Source: Lolium rigidum
Taxonomy: Eukaryota > Streptophyta > Magnoliopsida > Poales > Poaceae
Direction of reading: 5' to 3'
NCBI RefSeq assembly: GCF_022539505.1
Contig: NC_061508.1
Span: 345,105,484-345,169,483 of the forward strand
DNA length: 64,000 bases
The notes under the pieces were generated by a model. The model was not told where the DNA came from, made no database searches, and worked only from the letters and a program-made list of their open reading frames with translations. The first letter of the stretch is position 1; each line of letters opens with the position of its first letter. The position numbers were made by a program, and so were the translations under genes. Below, piece after piece: positions 35,554-45,245 of this stretch.

Positions 35554-37668
35554 TCAAGTAACATCAAGAGACGAAGCATCAACATCATAATTTGTTCTAA
35601 TAATAGAATCATAAGGTAACTTCATTCTCTTTCTAGGGAAGTGTTCCATACCTTTCTTGAGAGGAAATTGATATTTAATATTACCTTCCTTCATATCAAT
35701 AGTAGCATCAACGGTTCGAAGAAAAGATCTTCCCAATATAATGGGGCAAGATGCATTGCATTCAATATCCAAGACAACAAAATCAACGGGGACAAGGTTA
35801 TTGTTAACCATAATATGAACATTATCAACTCTCCCCAAAGGTTTCTTTTTAGCATTATCAGCGAGATTAACATCCAAATAACAATTTTTCAATGGTGGCA
35901 AGTCAAGCATATCATAGACTTTCTTAGGCATAACGAAATACTTGCACCAAGATCACATAAAGCATTACAATCAAAATCTTTGACTCTCATTTTAATGATG
36001 GGCTCCCAACCATCTTCTAGCTTTCTAGGAATAGAAGTTTCAAGTTTTAGTTTCTCTTCTCTAGCTTTTATGAGAGCATTTGTAATATGTTTTGTGAAAG
36101 CCAAGTTTACAGCGCTAGCATTGGGACTCTTAGAAAGTTTTTGCAAGAACTTTATGACTTCAGAGATGTGGTAATCATCAAAATCTAAATCATTACAATC
36201 TAAAGCAATGGGATTATCATCCCCAAGGTTGGTAAAAATTTCAGCAGTTTTATCACAAGCAGTTTCAGCAGTTTTAGCAGTTTCGGGTAATTTTGCGCGC
36301 TTTGCACTAGGAGTAGAAGCATTGCCAACACCAATTATTTTACCATTGATAGTAGGAGGTGCAGCAACATATGAATCATTAGCATTGCTAGTGGTGGTAA
36401 TAGTCCAAACTTTAGCTACATTTTCCTCTTTAGCTAGTTTTTCATTTTCTTCTCTATCCCACCTAGCACGCAGTTCAGCCATTAATCTTATATTCTCATT
36501 AATTCTAACTTGGATGGCATTTGCTGTAGTAACAATTTTATTTTCAATATCCCTATTAGGCATAACTTTCGATTTCAAAAGATCAACATCAGAGGCAAGA
36601 CTATCAACTCTAGAAACAAGAATATCAATTTTATTGAGCTTTTCCTCAACAGATTTGTTAAAGGCGAGTTTGTGTACTAATAAATTCTTTAAGCATGGCT
36701 TCAAGTCCAGGGGGTGTATTCCTATTATTGTTGTAAGAATTCCCATAAGAATTAGCATAACCGTTACCATTATTATAAGGATATGGCCTATAGTTATTAC
36801 TAGAATTGTTCCGATAAGCATTGTTGTTGAAATTATTATTTTTAATGAAGTTTACATCAACATGTTCTTCTTGGGCAACCAATGAAGCTAATGGAACATT
36901 ATTAGGATCAACATTAGTCCTATCATTCGCAAGCATAGACATAATAGCATCAACTTTATCATTCAAGGAAGAGGATTCTTCAACGAATTTACCTTCTTAC
37001 CTTGTGGAGCTCTTTCCGTGTGCCATTCAGAGTAATTAACCATCATATTATCAAGGAGCTTTGTTGCTTCACCAAGAGTGATGGTCATAAAGGTACCTCC
37101 AGCAGCTGAATCCAATAAATTCCGCGAAGAAAAATTTAGTCCTGCATAGAAGGTTTGGATGATCATCCAAGTAGTCGATCCATGGGTTGGGCAATTTTTA
37201 ACCGGAGATTTCATTCTTTCCCAAGCTTGAGCAACATGTTCATTATCTAATTGTTTAAAATTCATTATGCTACTCCTCAAAGATATAATTTTAGCAGGGG
37301 GATAATATCTACCAATAAAAGCATCCTTGCATTTAGTCCAGGAATCAATACTATTCTTAGGCGAGAGATAGCAACCAATCTTTAGCTCTTCCTCTTAATG
37401 AGAAAGGGAACAATTTTAATTTTATAATGTCACCATCTACATCTTTATATTTTTGCATTTCACATAGTTCAACAAAATTATTGAGATGGGCAGCAGCATC
37501 ATCAGAACTAACACCAGAAAATTGCTCTCTCATGACAAGATTAAGTAAAGCAGGTTTAATTTTAAAGAATTCTGCTGTAGTAGCAGGTGGAGCAATACGT
37601 GTGCATAGGAAATCATTATTATTTGTGCTAGTGAAGTCACACAACTTAGTATTTTCAGGGTTGGGCAT
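35554..37668 (-). CDS. gag-protease polyprotein of element A, interrupted by frame breaks
   Basis: It starts at 37668 (MPNPENTKLCDF) and ends at 35554, collinear with the gag-protease of B. The frame is open in segments 37668-37357, 37280-36963, 36966-36658, 36821-35889 and 35931-35554. Breaks relative to B lie near 37361 (GGCGAG for GGCAG), 36984 (AACGAAT for AACAGAAT), 36665 (GGCGAGTT for AGCGGTT) and 35934 (AACGAA for AACAGAA). The DLGAS active site is conserved. It is non-autonomous, with no pol. Confidence 0.87.
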
Positions 37669-37893
37669 TTTAGCAGTAGTAAATAAGACAAACTAGATAA
37701 AGTAAATGCAAGTAAACTAATTTTTTTTGTGTTTTTGATATAGCAAACAAGACAGTAAATAAAGTAAAGCTAGCAACTAATTTTTTTGTGTTTTGATATA
37801 ATGCAGCAAACAAAGTAGTAAATAAAATAAAGCAAGACAAAAACAAAGTAAAGAGATTGAGAAGTGGAGACTCCCCTTGCGGCGTGTCTTGAT

Positions 37894-37912
37894 CTCCCCG
37901 ACAACGGCGCCG
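37894..37912 (-). promoter_or_regulatory. Primer-binding site of element A, tRNA-Asp type with one mismatch
   Basis: It sits in the same position relative to the LTR as in B, but reads TCCCCGACAACGGCGCC on the plus strand, one base different from B. Confidence 0.7.
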
Positions 37913-37924
37913 AGAAAATATGCT

Positions 37925-39525
37925 TGATGGCGTGTATTTCACACGTTCGTTGGGCAACCCCAAGAGGAAGGTATGATGCGCACAGCAGCAAGTTTTCCCT
38001 CGAGAAAGAAACCAAGGTTTATCGAACCGAGGAGGAGCCAAGAAGCACGTTGAAGGTTGATGGCGGCGGGATGTAGTGCGGCGCAACACCGGAGATTCGG
38101 CGCCAACGTGGAACCTACACAACACAACCAAAGTACTTTGCCCCAACGAAACGAGTGAGGTTGTCAATCTCACCGGCTTGCTGTAACAAAGGATTAACCG
38201 TATTGTGTGGAAGATGATTGTTTGCGAGAGAAAATAGTAAAAACAAGTATTGCGACAGATTTGTATTTCGGTATTAAAAGAATGGACCGGGGTCCACAGT
38301 TCACTAGAGGTGTCTCTCCCATAAGATAAAAGCATGTTGGGTGAACAAATTACAGTCGGGCAATTGACAAATAGAGAGGGCATAACAATGCACATACATG
38401 ACATGATAAGTATAGTGAGATTTAATTGGGCATTACGACAAAGTACATAGACCGCCATCCAAGCGCATCTATGCCTAAAAAGTCCACCTTCGAGGTTATC
38501 ATCCGAACCCCTTCCGGTATTAAGTTGCAAAGCAACGAGACAATTGCATTAAGTATGGTGCGTAATGTAATCAACAACTACATCCTCGGACATAGCGCCA
38601 ATGTTTTATCCCTAGTGGCAACGACACAACACAACCTTAGAACTTTTCATCACTTCGTCCCAGGTGTCAATGCGAGGCATGAACCCACTATCGAGCATAA
38701 ATACTCCCTCTTGGAGTTAAAAGCAAAAACTTGGCCAGAGCCTCTACTAGTAACGGAGAGCATGCAAGATCATAAACAACACATATGTAATAACTTGATA
38801 ATTAACATGACATGGTATTCTCTATCCATCGGATCCCGACAAACACAACATAGAGTATTACGGATAGATGATCTTGATCATGTTAGGCAGCTCACAAGAT
38901 CCAACAATGAAGCACAATGAGGAGAAGACAACCATCTAGCTACTGCTATGGACCCATAGTCCAGGGGTGAACTACTCACTCATCACTCCGGAGGCGACCA
39001 TGGCGGTGTAGAGTCCTCCGGGAGATGAATCCCCTCTCCGGCGGGGTGCGGAGGAGATCTCCGGAATCCCCGAGATGGGATCGGCGGCGGCGGCGTCTCG
39101 GTAAGGTTTTCCGTATCGTGGTTTTTCGCATCGGGGTTTCGCGACGGAGGCTTTAAGTAGGCGGAAGGGCAGAGTCGGGGGCCTGACGAGGGGCCCACAC
39201 CATAGGGCGGCGCGGGCCCCTCCTTGGCCGCGCCGCCATGTGGTGTCGCCACCTCGTGGCCCCACTTCGTATGTTCTTCGGTCTTCTGGAAGCTCCGTGG
39301 AAAATAGGCCCCTGGGTCTTTGTTTCATCCAATTCCGAGAATATTTCGTTACTAGGATTTCTGAAACCAAAAACAGCAGAAAACAGGCTGGCACTTCGGC
39401 ATCTTGTTAATAGGTTAGTTCCAGAAAATGCACGAATATGACATAAAGTGTGCATAAAACATGTAGGTATCATCAATAATATGGCATAGAACATAAGAAA
39501 TTATCGATACGTCGGAGACGTATCA
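37925..39525 (-). repeat. 5' LTR of element A (right copy)
   Basis: It starts TGATGGCGTGTATTTCACAC and ends GACGTATCA, followed by the TSD GTATG. Its partner is the split left LTR at 23209-23693 and 31850-32967. Confidence 0.95.
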
Positions 39526-39634
39526 GTATGCGTGCCTCGGTTTATTTAGGTTGGGCAGTGGGTTGGATATCTTGTGTCCTCCTGTCTGAGCGGATCAAAA
39601 TAGACAGCATCGGTCCATATATGTTGCACCTCTA

Positions 39635-39837
39635 TGTTTGAGATAGAATAGTTAGTTAAGATAGAGCTAAGTTGTTTCTGTCTTTGTGTTCACGCCAAGC
39701 ATCTGTTGATAAAGATCTTGTGCGGTTTCCCTCTCCTCTATCTCTTGTAACAACTCTGTAAATCTCTGCTAGTGTTGGCCTATATAAACACGGAACCGAG
39801 CCGAGTCCAAGGCATCGTTAAACCAAGAACTTTCACA
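39635..39837 (+). repeat. 5' LTR of Copia C1
   Basis: It contains a TATA box (CCTATATAAACACGG near 39779-39793), so it likely acts as the element's promoter. It is followed immediately by the primer site. Confidence 0.93.
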
Positions 39838-39849
39838 TGGTATCAGAGC
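39838..39849 (+). promoter_or_regulatory. Primer-binding site of Copia C1 (initiator tRNA-Met)
   Basis: TGGTATCAGAGC directly abuts the LTR end. This is the standard complement of the plant initiator tRNA-Met 3' end. Confidence 0.95.
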
Positions 39850-39890
39850 TAGTCTTCCAAAAACACATCTAGAAACACGAAAAGCCAACC

Positions 39891-41816
39891 ATGAGCTCCT
39901 CCTCCTCCACCCTCGGTATGAGCAGCCCGCTACCGACGCAGGGCACGTCGGAGAAGCTGACAAGGGAGAACTTCCTGCTGTGGGAGACGCGGGTCCTCCC
40001 CGCCATCAGAGGCGCCCGCCGGATGGGTTTCCTCGATGGAACAAACAAGGCGCCGCCGGAAACGATCTTCGACACCATCGACGGCAAACGCACCGAGGTG
40101 AGCAATCCAGATTATGAAAACTGGGTTCAAACTGATCAGCATGTCCTTCACTACCTGCTGGCATCGCTGTCCAAGGAGATCCTCGTCTCCTGCATCGGCA
40201 TGAGGACAACGTCGGCGGCCTGGCTGGCGATCAAGTCCATGTTCGCCGCCAAATCGCGCACTCGCATCGCCAACCTGCGGGTGCAGCTTGCCAACACCAA
40301 GAAGGAGGGCAAAACTACGGCGCAATACTTCGCCGCGGTGAAGGCGATCACCGATGAGCTTGCAGCAGCAGGCCACCCCATGGAAGAAGACGAGGTGGTG
40401 GAGTACCTCATCGCTGGGCTTGATGACCCGTACAATCCCCTCTTCGCCGCCATCGGGGCAAACCCCGATCACAAGATCACCGTCGCCGAGCTCTACGCGC
40501 AGATCAGCTCCTACGACAATCACATGAATCTCCTCCTCGGCGGCATCGACAACGATATGAAGTCCTCTGCCAACTCTGCTGCGCGTGGCAGCCGTGGAAA
40601 CTATCGCGGCGGCCGTGGCGACGATCGTGGCTATGCTCAAGGGCGTGGCCAGGGACATCAGCAAGGCGGCCGTGGAGGCGGTCATCGTGGCGGCGGCAAC
40701 AAAGGAAGCGGCAAGGACCGCGACGTCATCTGCCAGATCTGTGGCAAATCGGGCCACCCTGCATACAAGTGCTGGTACCGATACTCTGAAGATGAAGAGG
40801 AGGAAGAAGAAAGAGGTGAAAACGCCGCCTCTTACGGTGTGGATACCAATTGGTACTCTGACACCGGGGGCACAGATCACATCACCGGTGAGCTAGAGAA
40901 GCTCACCATGAAAGAGAAGTACAACGGTCGTGAGAAGATCCATGCGGCCAATGGGACAGGTATGGACATTAGTCATGTTGGTCATGCATTTGTTAACTCC
41001 CCATCCAAAAAACTCCACCTTCGAAATGTCCTTCATGTTCCAAGTGCTACAAAAAATCTTGTTTCCATTCATCGTCTAACATTAGATAATAATGTCTATG
41101 TTGAATTTCATCCTTGGTACTTTTATGTGAAGGATCTGGAAATGAAGAAGGTACTTCTTAAAGGTAGATGCTTCGGAGGCCTCTATCCATTGGTGTCATC
41201 ATCATCATCAAGAAATAAACAAGTCCTTAGCGCCACCAAGCCTTCAGCTACACGGTGGCATGATCGATTAGGTCATCCTTCCTTTAAAATCGTTCATAGA
41301 ATTCTTAGGAAATTTGAGCTTCCTTATTCAAAAGAATCTAGGTGTGAGTTTGTGTGTGATTCATGTCAAAGAGCAAAAAGTCATCAACTTCCCTATACAA
41401 GATCCACTAGTATGTCCACTAAGCCACTAGAGTTAGTGTTCTCCGATGTTTGGGGACCTGCTCCCACCTCTGTTGGTCGTTTTTCATACTATGTAAGCTT
41501 CATTGATGACTTTAGTAAATTTTCATGGATCTATCTTATCAAGAAGAAATCTGAAGTTTTTCAAGTTTTTCAGAACTTTCAAACTCTTGTTGAACGAAAA
41601 TTTGATAGTAAAATCATTGCCATCCAAACAGATTGGGGAGGTGAATATGAAAAATTACACCCCTTTTTCACCAAAATGAGTATATCGCATCATGTGTCTT
41701 GCCCTCATGCCCATCAACAAAATGGGTCAGCAGAACGCAATCATCGCAACATGCATTGTCGAGGTGGGCTTAGCACTGCTTGCAAATGCATCCATGCCAT
41801 TGAAATTTTGGGATGA
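39891..41816 (+). pseudogene. gag, protease and integrase core of Copia C1
   Basis: It starts at ATG 39891 (MSSSSSTLGMSSPLP). The gag (UBN2-like) carries WLAIKSMFAAKSRTR, then a Gly/Arg-rich segment and the zinc knuckle CQICGKSGHPAYKC (near 40731). The protease site reads DTGGTDHIT near 40860, where family members have DSGATDHIT-type sequences. The pre-integrase block WHDRLGHPSF is near 41259. The integrase core follows: FSDVWGPAP, TDWGGEYEKL, HQQNGSAER. A shift near 41740 diverts the frame to an early stop at 41814-41816. The true continuation is in the next frame. Confidence 0.85.
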
Positions 41817-42737
41817 AGCCTTTTTGACCGCCACATACTTAATCAACATGCTCCCATATTCGGTCATTGACAATGAAATACCTATGACACGTCTCCTCCA
41901 TGAATCTCCTGATTTTTCATCTCTACGTGTTTTTGGTTGTGCTTGTTGGCATTCCGTTCCAAACAATGCGTCTTTCTTGGCTACAGTCATATGCACAAAG
42001 GTGTAAAATGCCTTGATGTGTCAACTGGCCGTGTCTGTGTGTCTCGAGACGTTGTCTTTGATGAAACAGTATTTCCCTTTGTAAAGCTTCATCCCAATGC
42101 TGGTGCTCTCCTCCGGCGAGAAATTCTTCTCCTTCCTTCCTCTCTCCAAAATCCATCGGAATTAGATCAAGGGGAGGAACAATGCATTGATCTAACACCT
42201 AATGTTCCTGCTGTTATTTTGCCTCACAATGTTCCCCAGGTCCAGGAGCTAGATGGAGAAGAAAATTTCATGCAAAACGATGGTCAAAATCAGCCAAACG
42301 ATGATGCTCCGGACGTGCCGCTAGATGACATGCATGGCGCGGACTTCAATACAGATACGCCTGAGATCCTGGAAGAATCGCCCTCGGGATCGAGTTCCGC
42401 GTCGCCATCCGGTCGTGCGTCAGAAGATGCTCGCGGGCCCAGCAGCAGCCAACAAACGGACGCCACATCGCCTGGCTCCTCCGCGTCCGAAAGGGTGGGC
42501 AGCCCTCCTTCTGCCACGTCCAGCGAAACAGGCCGACCGGCGACAGCGCGTGGGCCACCTGCTGCTGCACCTGCTCGTGGGCTCCCGATAGGTGGAGGAC
42601 CGCCAGGCCAGGTGGGCCAATCGAATCGGCTCCCGCGCGTGGGCGCCATTCCTCACGCAGCAACGCAGCTGCTCGACAACGCCAGGGGACATCTGCAGCA
42701 CCTGATCCAGCTACAGCACCGGGATCCTCTGCGGTAG
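41740..42737 (+). pseudogene. Integrase C-terminal part and linker of Copia C1
   Basis: First the frame EVGLALLANASMPLKFWDEA continues the integrase to about 41945. There a small deletion between the GCACW and AFRSKQCVFLGYS blocks shifts the frame. The rest (41945-42737) encodes VSRDVVFDE, then a long acidic, Ser/Pro/Gly-rich linker before the RT, and stops at 42735-42737. At least two disruptions make this non-functional. Confidence 0.8.
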
Positions 42738-42745
42738 GCTCGTCT

Positions 42746-43546
42746 GTGGTACCTATGTACCGCACCAGATCTACAATAGGAAACAGAAGGCCCAAAACCT
42801 ACACCGATGGAACGGTTCGGTATGGTCTTTCCACCTTTTCTTATGAACATGAAACCTTGCAAATGGCATTAGAAAATCCTGATTGGAAGCATACTATGAA
42901 TGATGAGTACAAAGCATTAGTTGAAAATAAAACTTGGCACTTAGTTCCATATAGAAAGGGCATAAATTTAATAGATTGTAAATGGGTGTATCGAATTAAA
43001 AGAAAAGCAGATGGAACCATTGATAGGTATAAAGCTAGACTAGTAGCAAAAGGTTTTAAAAAACGCTATGGCATAGATTATGAGGACACTTTTAGTCATG
43101 TTGTTAAAGCTGCTACCATAAGACTTGTTCTAGCTGTTTCAGTTTCAAAAGGTTGGAGCTTAACGCAACTAGATGTGAAGAACGCGTTTCTCCATGGTGT
43201 TCTGGAAGAAGAAGTATACATGAGACAACCACCTGGTTATGAAGATCCACATGCACCTTATCATGTGTGCAAATTGGATAAATCTCTATATGGACCCAAG
43301 CAAGCACCTAGAGCATGGTTTGCAAAGTTGAGCTCAAAACTCCAAGAACTTGATTTTTCACCTTCCAAAGCGGATACTTCACTGTTTATTTACAATAAGT
43401 CAGGTATCACCATTTTTGTGCTAGTGTATGTTGACGATATAATTGTCACTAGTTCATCAACCAAAGCTATTTCTGCATTGCTTCAAGATTTGAGAAAGGC
43501 TTTTGCACTTAAAGACTTAGGTGATCTGCATTACTTCAAGATTTGA
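42746..43546 (+). pseudogene. Reverse transcriptase of Copia C1, truncated by inserted DNA
   Basis: RT motifs are visible in order: [73 protein letters not shown] and the catalytic box [13 protein letters not shown]. The protein is cut after LGDLHYF, where a local duplication and foreign sequence begin, and stops at 43546. Confidence 0.9.
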
Positions 43547-43583
43547 GAAAGGCTTTTGCACTTAAAGACTTAGGTGATCTGCC
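43488..43583 (+). repeat. 48-bp tandem duplication at the break in Copia C1 RT
   Basis: The block starting CTTCAAGATTTGAGAAAGG and ending GGTGATCTGC occurs twice in a row (about 43484-43532 and 43534-43582). The second copy leads directly into non-Copia sequence. This looks like template switching or repair synthesis at a break. Confidence 0.85.
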
Positions 43584-44059
43584 TTCTTGTGAGGAGAAGT
43601 GGAGGAGGGCGGCAGAAAATTTAAATTTCGGAGCTTAATTCTGTGGCGCATGGGCCCTTGGTGCGCCACCGAATTTTTTTTAAAAAAATTCTATTTTGCA
43701 GCAAAAAATCTTTATTTTTCCGTAACTTTTTACTCTTTTTGAATTTGGGGATTCTAAAAATTGTCCAACCGGGAAAGCCATAATTCTGTGGCGCACCAGG
43801 ACCAGTGCGCCACAGAATACCTTATTTATGTGGCGCACCGAGGCCGGTGCACCACAGAAATAGCGAAACCAATGATTGGGAGTGGCAGGGTGTGGGCTCC
43901 ACCTTGTTTCTGTGGCGCATGGATCTGAGGTGCGCCACAAAAATAAGCTATTTCTGTGGCGCACCATGCCAGGTGCGCCACAAAAACTATTTCTGTTGCG
44001 CATTTTTGGCTGGTGCACCACAGAACTAAGATCTCACCTATAAGGCTTTTCCTACTAGT
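43584..44059 (+). mobile_element. Fragment of a CACTA end with palindromic subterminal repeats
   Basis: The segment ends CTTTTCCTACTAGTG (44045-44059), the inverse of a CACTAGTAGGAAAAG terminus. It holds about six hairpins of the form TTCTGTGGCGCACC...GGTGCGCCACAGAA (near 43640, 43786, 43827, 43909, 43951 and 43989). The opposite CACTA end is missing and Copia sequence is deleted at the junction, so this is not a simple insertion. Confidence 0.75.
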
Positions 44060-44878
44060 GCAAGAAAAATATGCTATGGATTTGTTGACTAGAGTTGGTA
44101 TGAAGGATTCCAAAACAGCACTAACGCCCTTGTCATCCTCAGAAAAATTATCAGCTATGGAGGGAGATCCACTTGGCCCAGATGATAGTACAAGATACAA
44201 GAGCATTGTTGGTGCTCTTCAATACTTAACTCTTACACAGCCAGACATTGCTTTTTCAGTAAATAAGGTATACCAGTATTTACATTAACCTACCACTGCT
44301 CGTTGGACTGCAGTGAAAAGAATACTCAGGTATATCAAAGGTACTGTAAGTCTTGGGTTAAGTTCTAAGAGATCCTTCTCTACATTAGTAAGTGCCTTCT
44401 CAGATGCTGATTGGGCGTTGATGATAGAAGATCAACAGGAGGATTTGCAGTATTTTTTGGACCTAATCTAATTTCTTGGATTGCTAGAAAACAGGCAACA
44501 GTCTCAAGATCAAGTACTGAGGCTGAATACAAAGCATTAGCAAACGCTACTGCAGAGGTTATTTGGTTAGAATCATTATTGAAGGAACTTGGTGTTCATA
44601 GAGAGAAAGTTTCATGTTTATGGTGTGACAACATGGGAGCAACATATCTCTCGGCCAATCCCGTTTTTCATGCAAGAACAAAACATATAGAAATAGATTT
44701 TCATTTTGTAAGGGAGAGAGTAGCCAAGAAATTGCTCGAGATTAGATTCATCCCTTCTCAAGATCAGGTAGCAGATGGATTCACAAAGGCTCTACCAACA
44801 CGGCAGTTTGAAGCTTTTAAATACAATCTCAACCTTAGGAAAGGTTGTGATCGAGGAGGGGTGTTAGAGATAGAATAG
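44060..44878 (+). pseudogene. RNase H region of Copia C1
   Basis: It resumes with [20 protein letters not shown] and [18 protein letters not shown], stops at 44286-44288, then continues in another frame. The RNase H motifs are [52 protein letters not shown] and [10 protein letters not shown]. The stop is at 44876-44878, overlapping the 3' LTR start. Confidence 0.88.
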
Positions 44879-45064
44879 TTAGTTAAGATAGAGCTAAGTT
44901 GTTTCTGTATTTGTGTTCACGCCAAGCATCTGTTGATAAAGATCTTGTGCGGTTTCCCTCTCCTCTATCTCTTGTAACAACTCTGTAAATCTCTGCCAGT
45001 GTTGGCCTATATAAACACGGAACCGAGCCGAGTCCAAGGCATCGTTAAACCAAGAACTTTCACA
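44862..45064 (+). repeat. 3' LTR of Copia C1
   Basis: It is 203 bp and differs from the 5' LTR by only a few substitutions (TGTTAGAG for TGTTTGAG, CTGTATTTG for CTGTCTTTG, TGCCAGTG for TGCTAGTG). The purine tract CGAGGAGGGG precedes it. Confidence 0.93.
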
Positions 45065-45245
45065 CGCTAGAGATGCCTTTTTCAAAAAAAAAAGTGAAGT
45101 TTTTTAACAAAAACCCTTTGAGGGCGCCGTTGTGAGGAGCCGTGCCTCCAATGCATCGGCAACATGTGTTGGCTCCCCAATAGGGCTTGCCCGATGTTGT
45201 TGCTGCACGCCATATATTGAAGATGCTGGTGGAGATGCCCTTAGT
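45065..45245. repeat. Remnant of the older element that received C1, ending GGAGATGCCCTTAG
   Basis: The left end resumes CGCTAGAGATGCC and the segment closes with GGTGGAGATGCCCTTAG near 45223-45241. Both resemble the inverse of the 1830 motif. With the sequence left of C1 (39531-39634) it may be the remains of the non-coding element into which A and C1 inserted. Confidence 0.35.

Larger units (their letters stand above)
23209..39525 (-). mobile_element. Element A: full-length gag-protease Gypsy retrotransposon carrying nested element B
   Basis: It is flanked by 5-bp direct repeats GTATG (23204-23208 and 39526-39530). The left LTR is 23209-23693 plus 31850-32967 (1603 bp without the insertion); the right LTR is 37925-39525 (1601 bp). 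The internal region is 32968-37924. LTRs start TGATGGCG and end GTATCA. Transcription is leftward: the primer site lies inside the right LTR and the purine tract beside the left LTR. The LTR pair is nearly identical, implying a recent insertion. Element B sits in the left LTR. Only gag and protease are encoded, so its movement needs pol in trans. Confidence 0.95.
39635..45064 (+). mobile_element. Copia retrotransposon C1 with 203-bp LTRs
   Basis: LTRs are 39635-39837 and 44862-45064, both exactly 203 bp, starting TGTT and ending CTTTCACA. Flanks are CTCTA (39630-39634) and CGCTA (45065-45069), a TSD with one mismatch. The coding order is gag, protease, integrase, RT, RNase H, as in Ty1/Copia. 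Coding is broken near 41740, 41950, 42737 and 43546-44059. The body therefore looks older or more damaged than its well-matched LTRs suggest. Confidence 0.93.

Noticed and set aside
39930..40880. 316-codon minus-strand frame
   Set aside because: It is the antisense shadow of the Copia gag, which has clear zinc knuckle and gag blocks on the plus strand.
43584..44059. CRISPR-like array of spaced palindromes
   Set aside because: The palindromes are CACTA subterminal repeats in a eukaryotic genome, variable in sequence and spacing, next to a TAGTG terminus.
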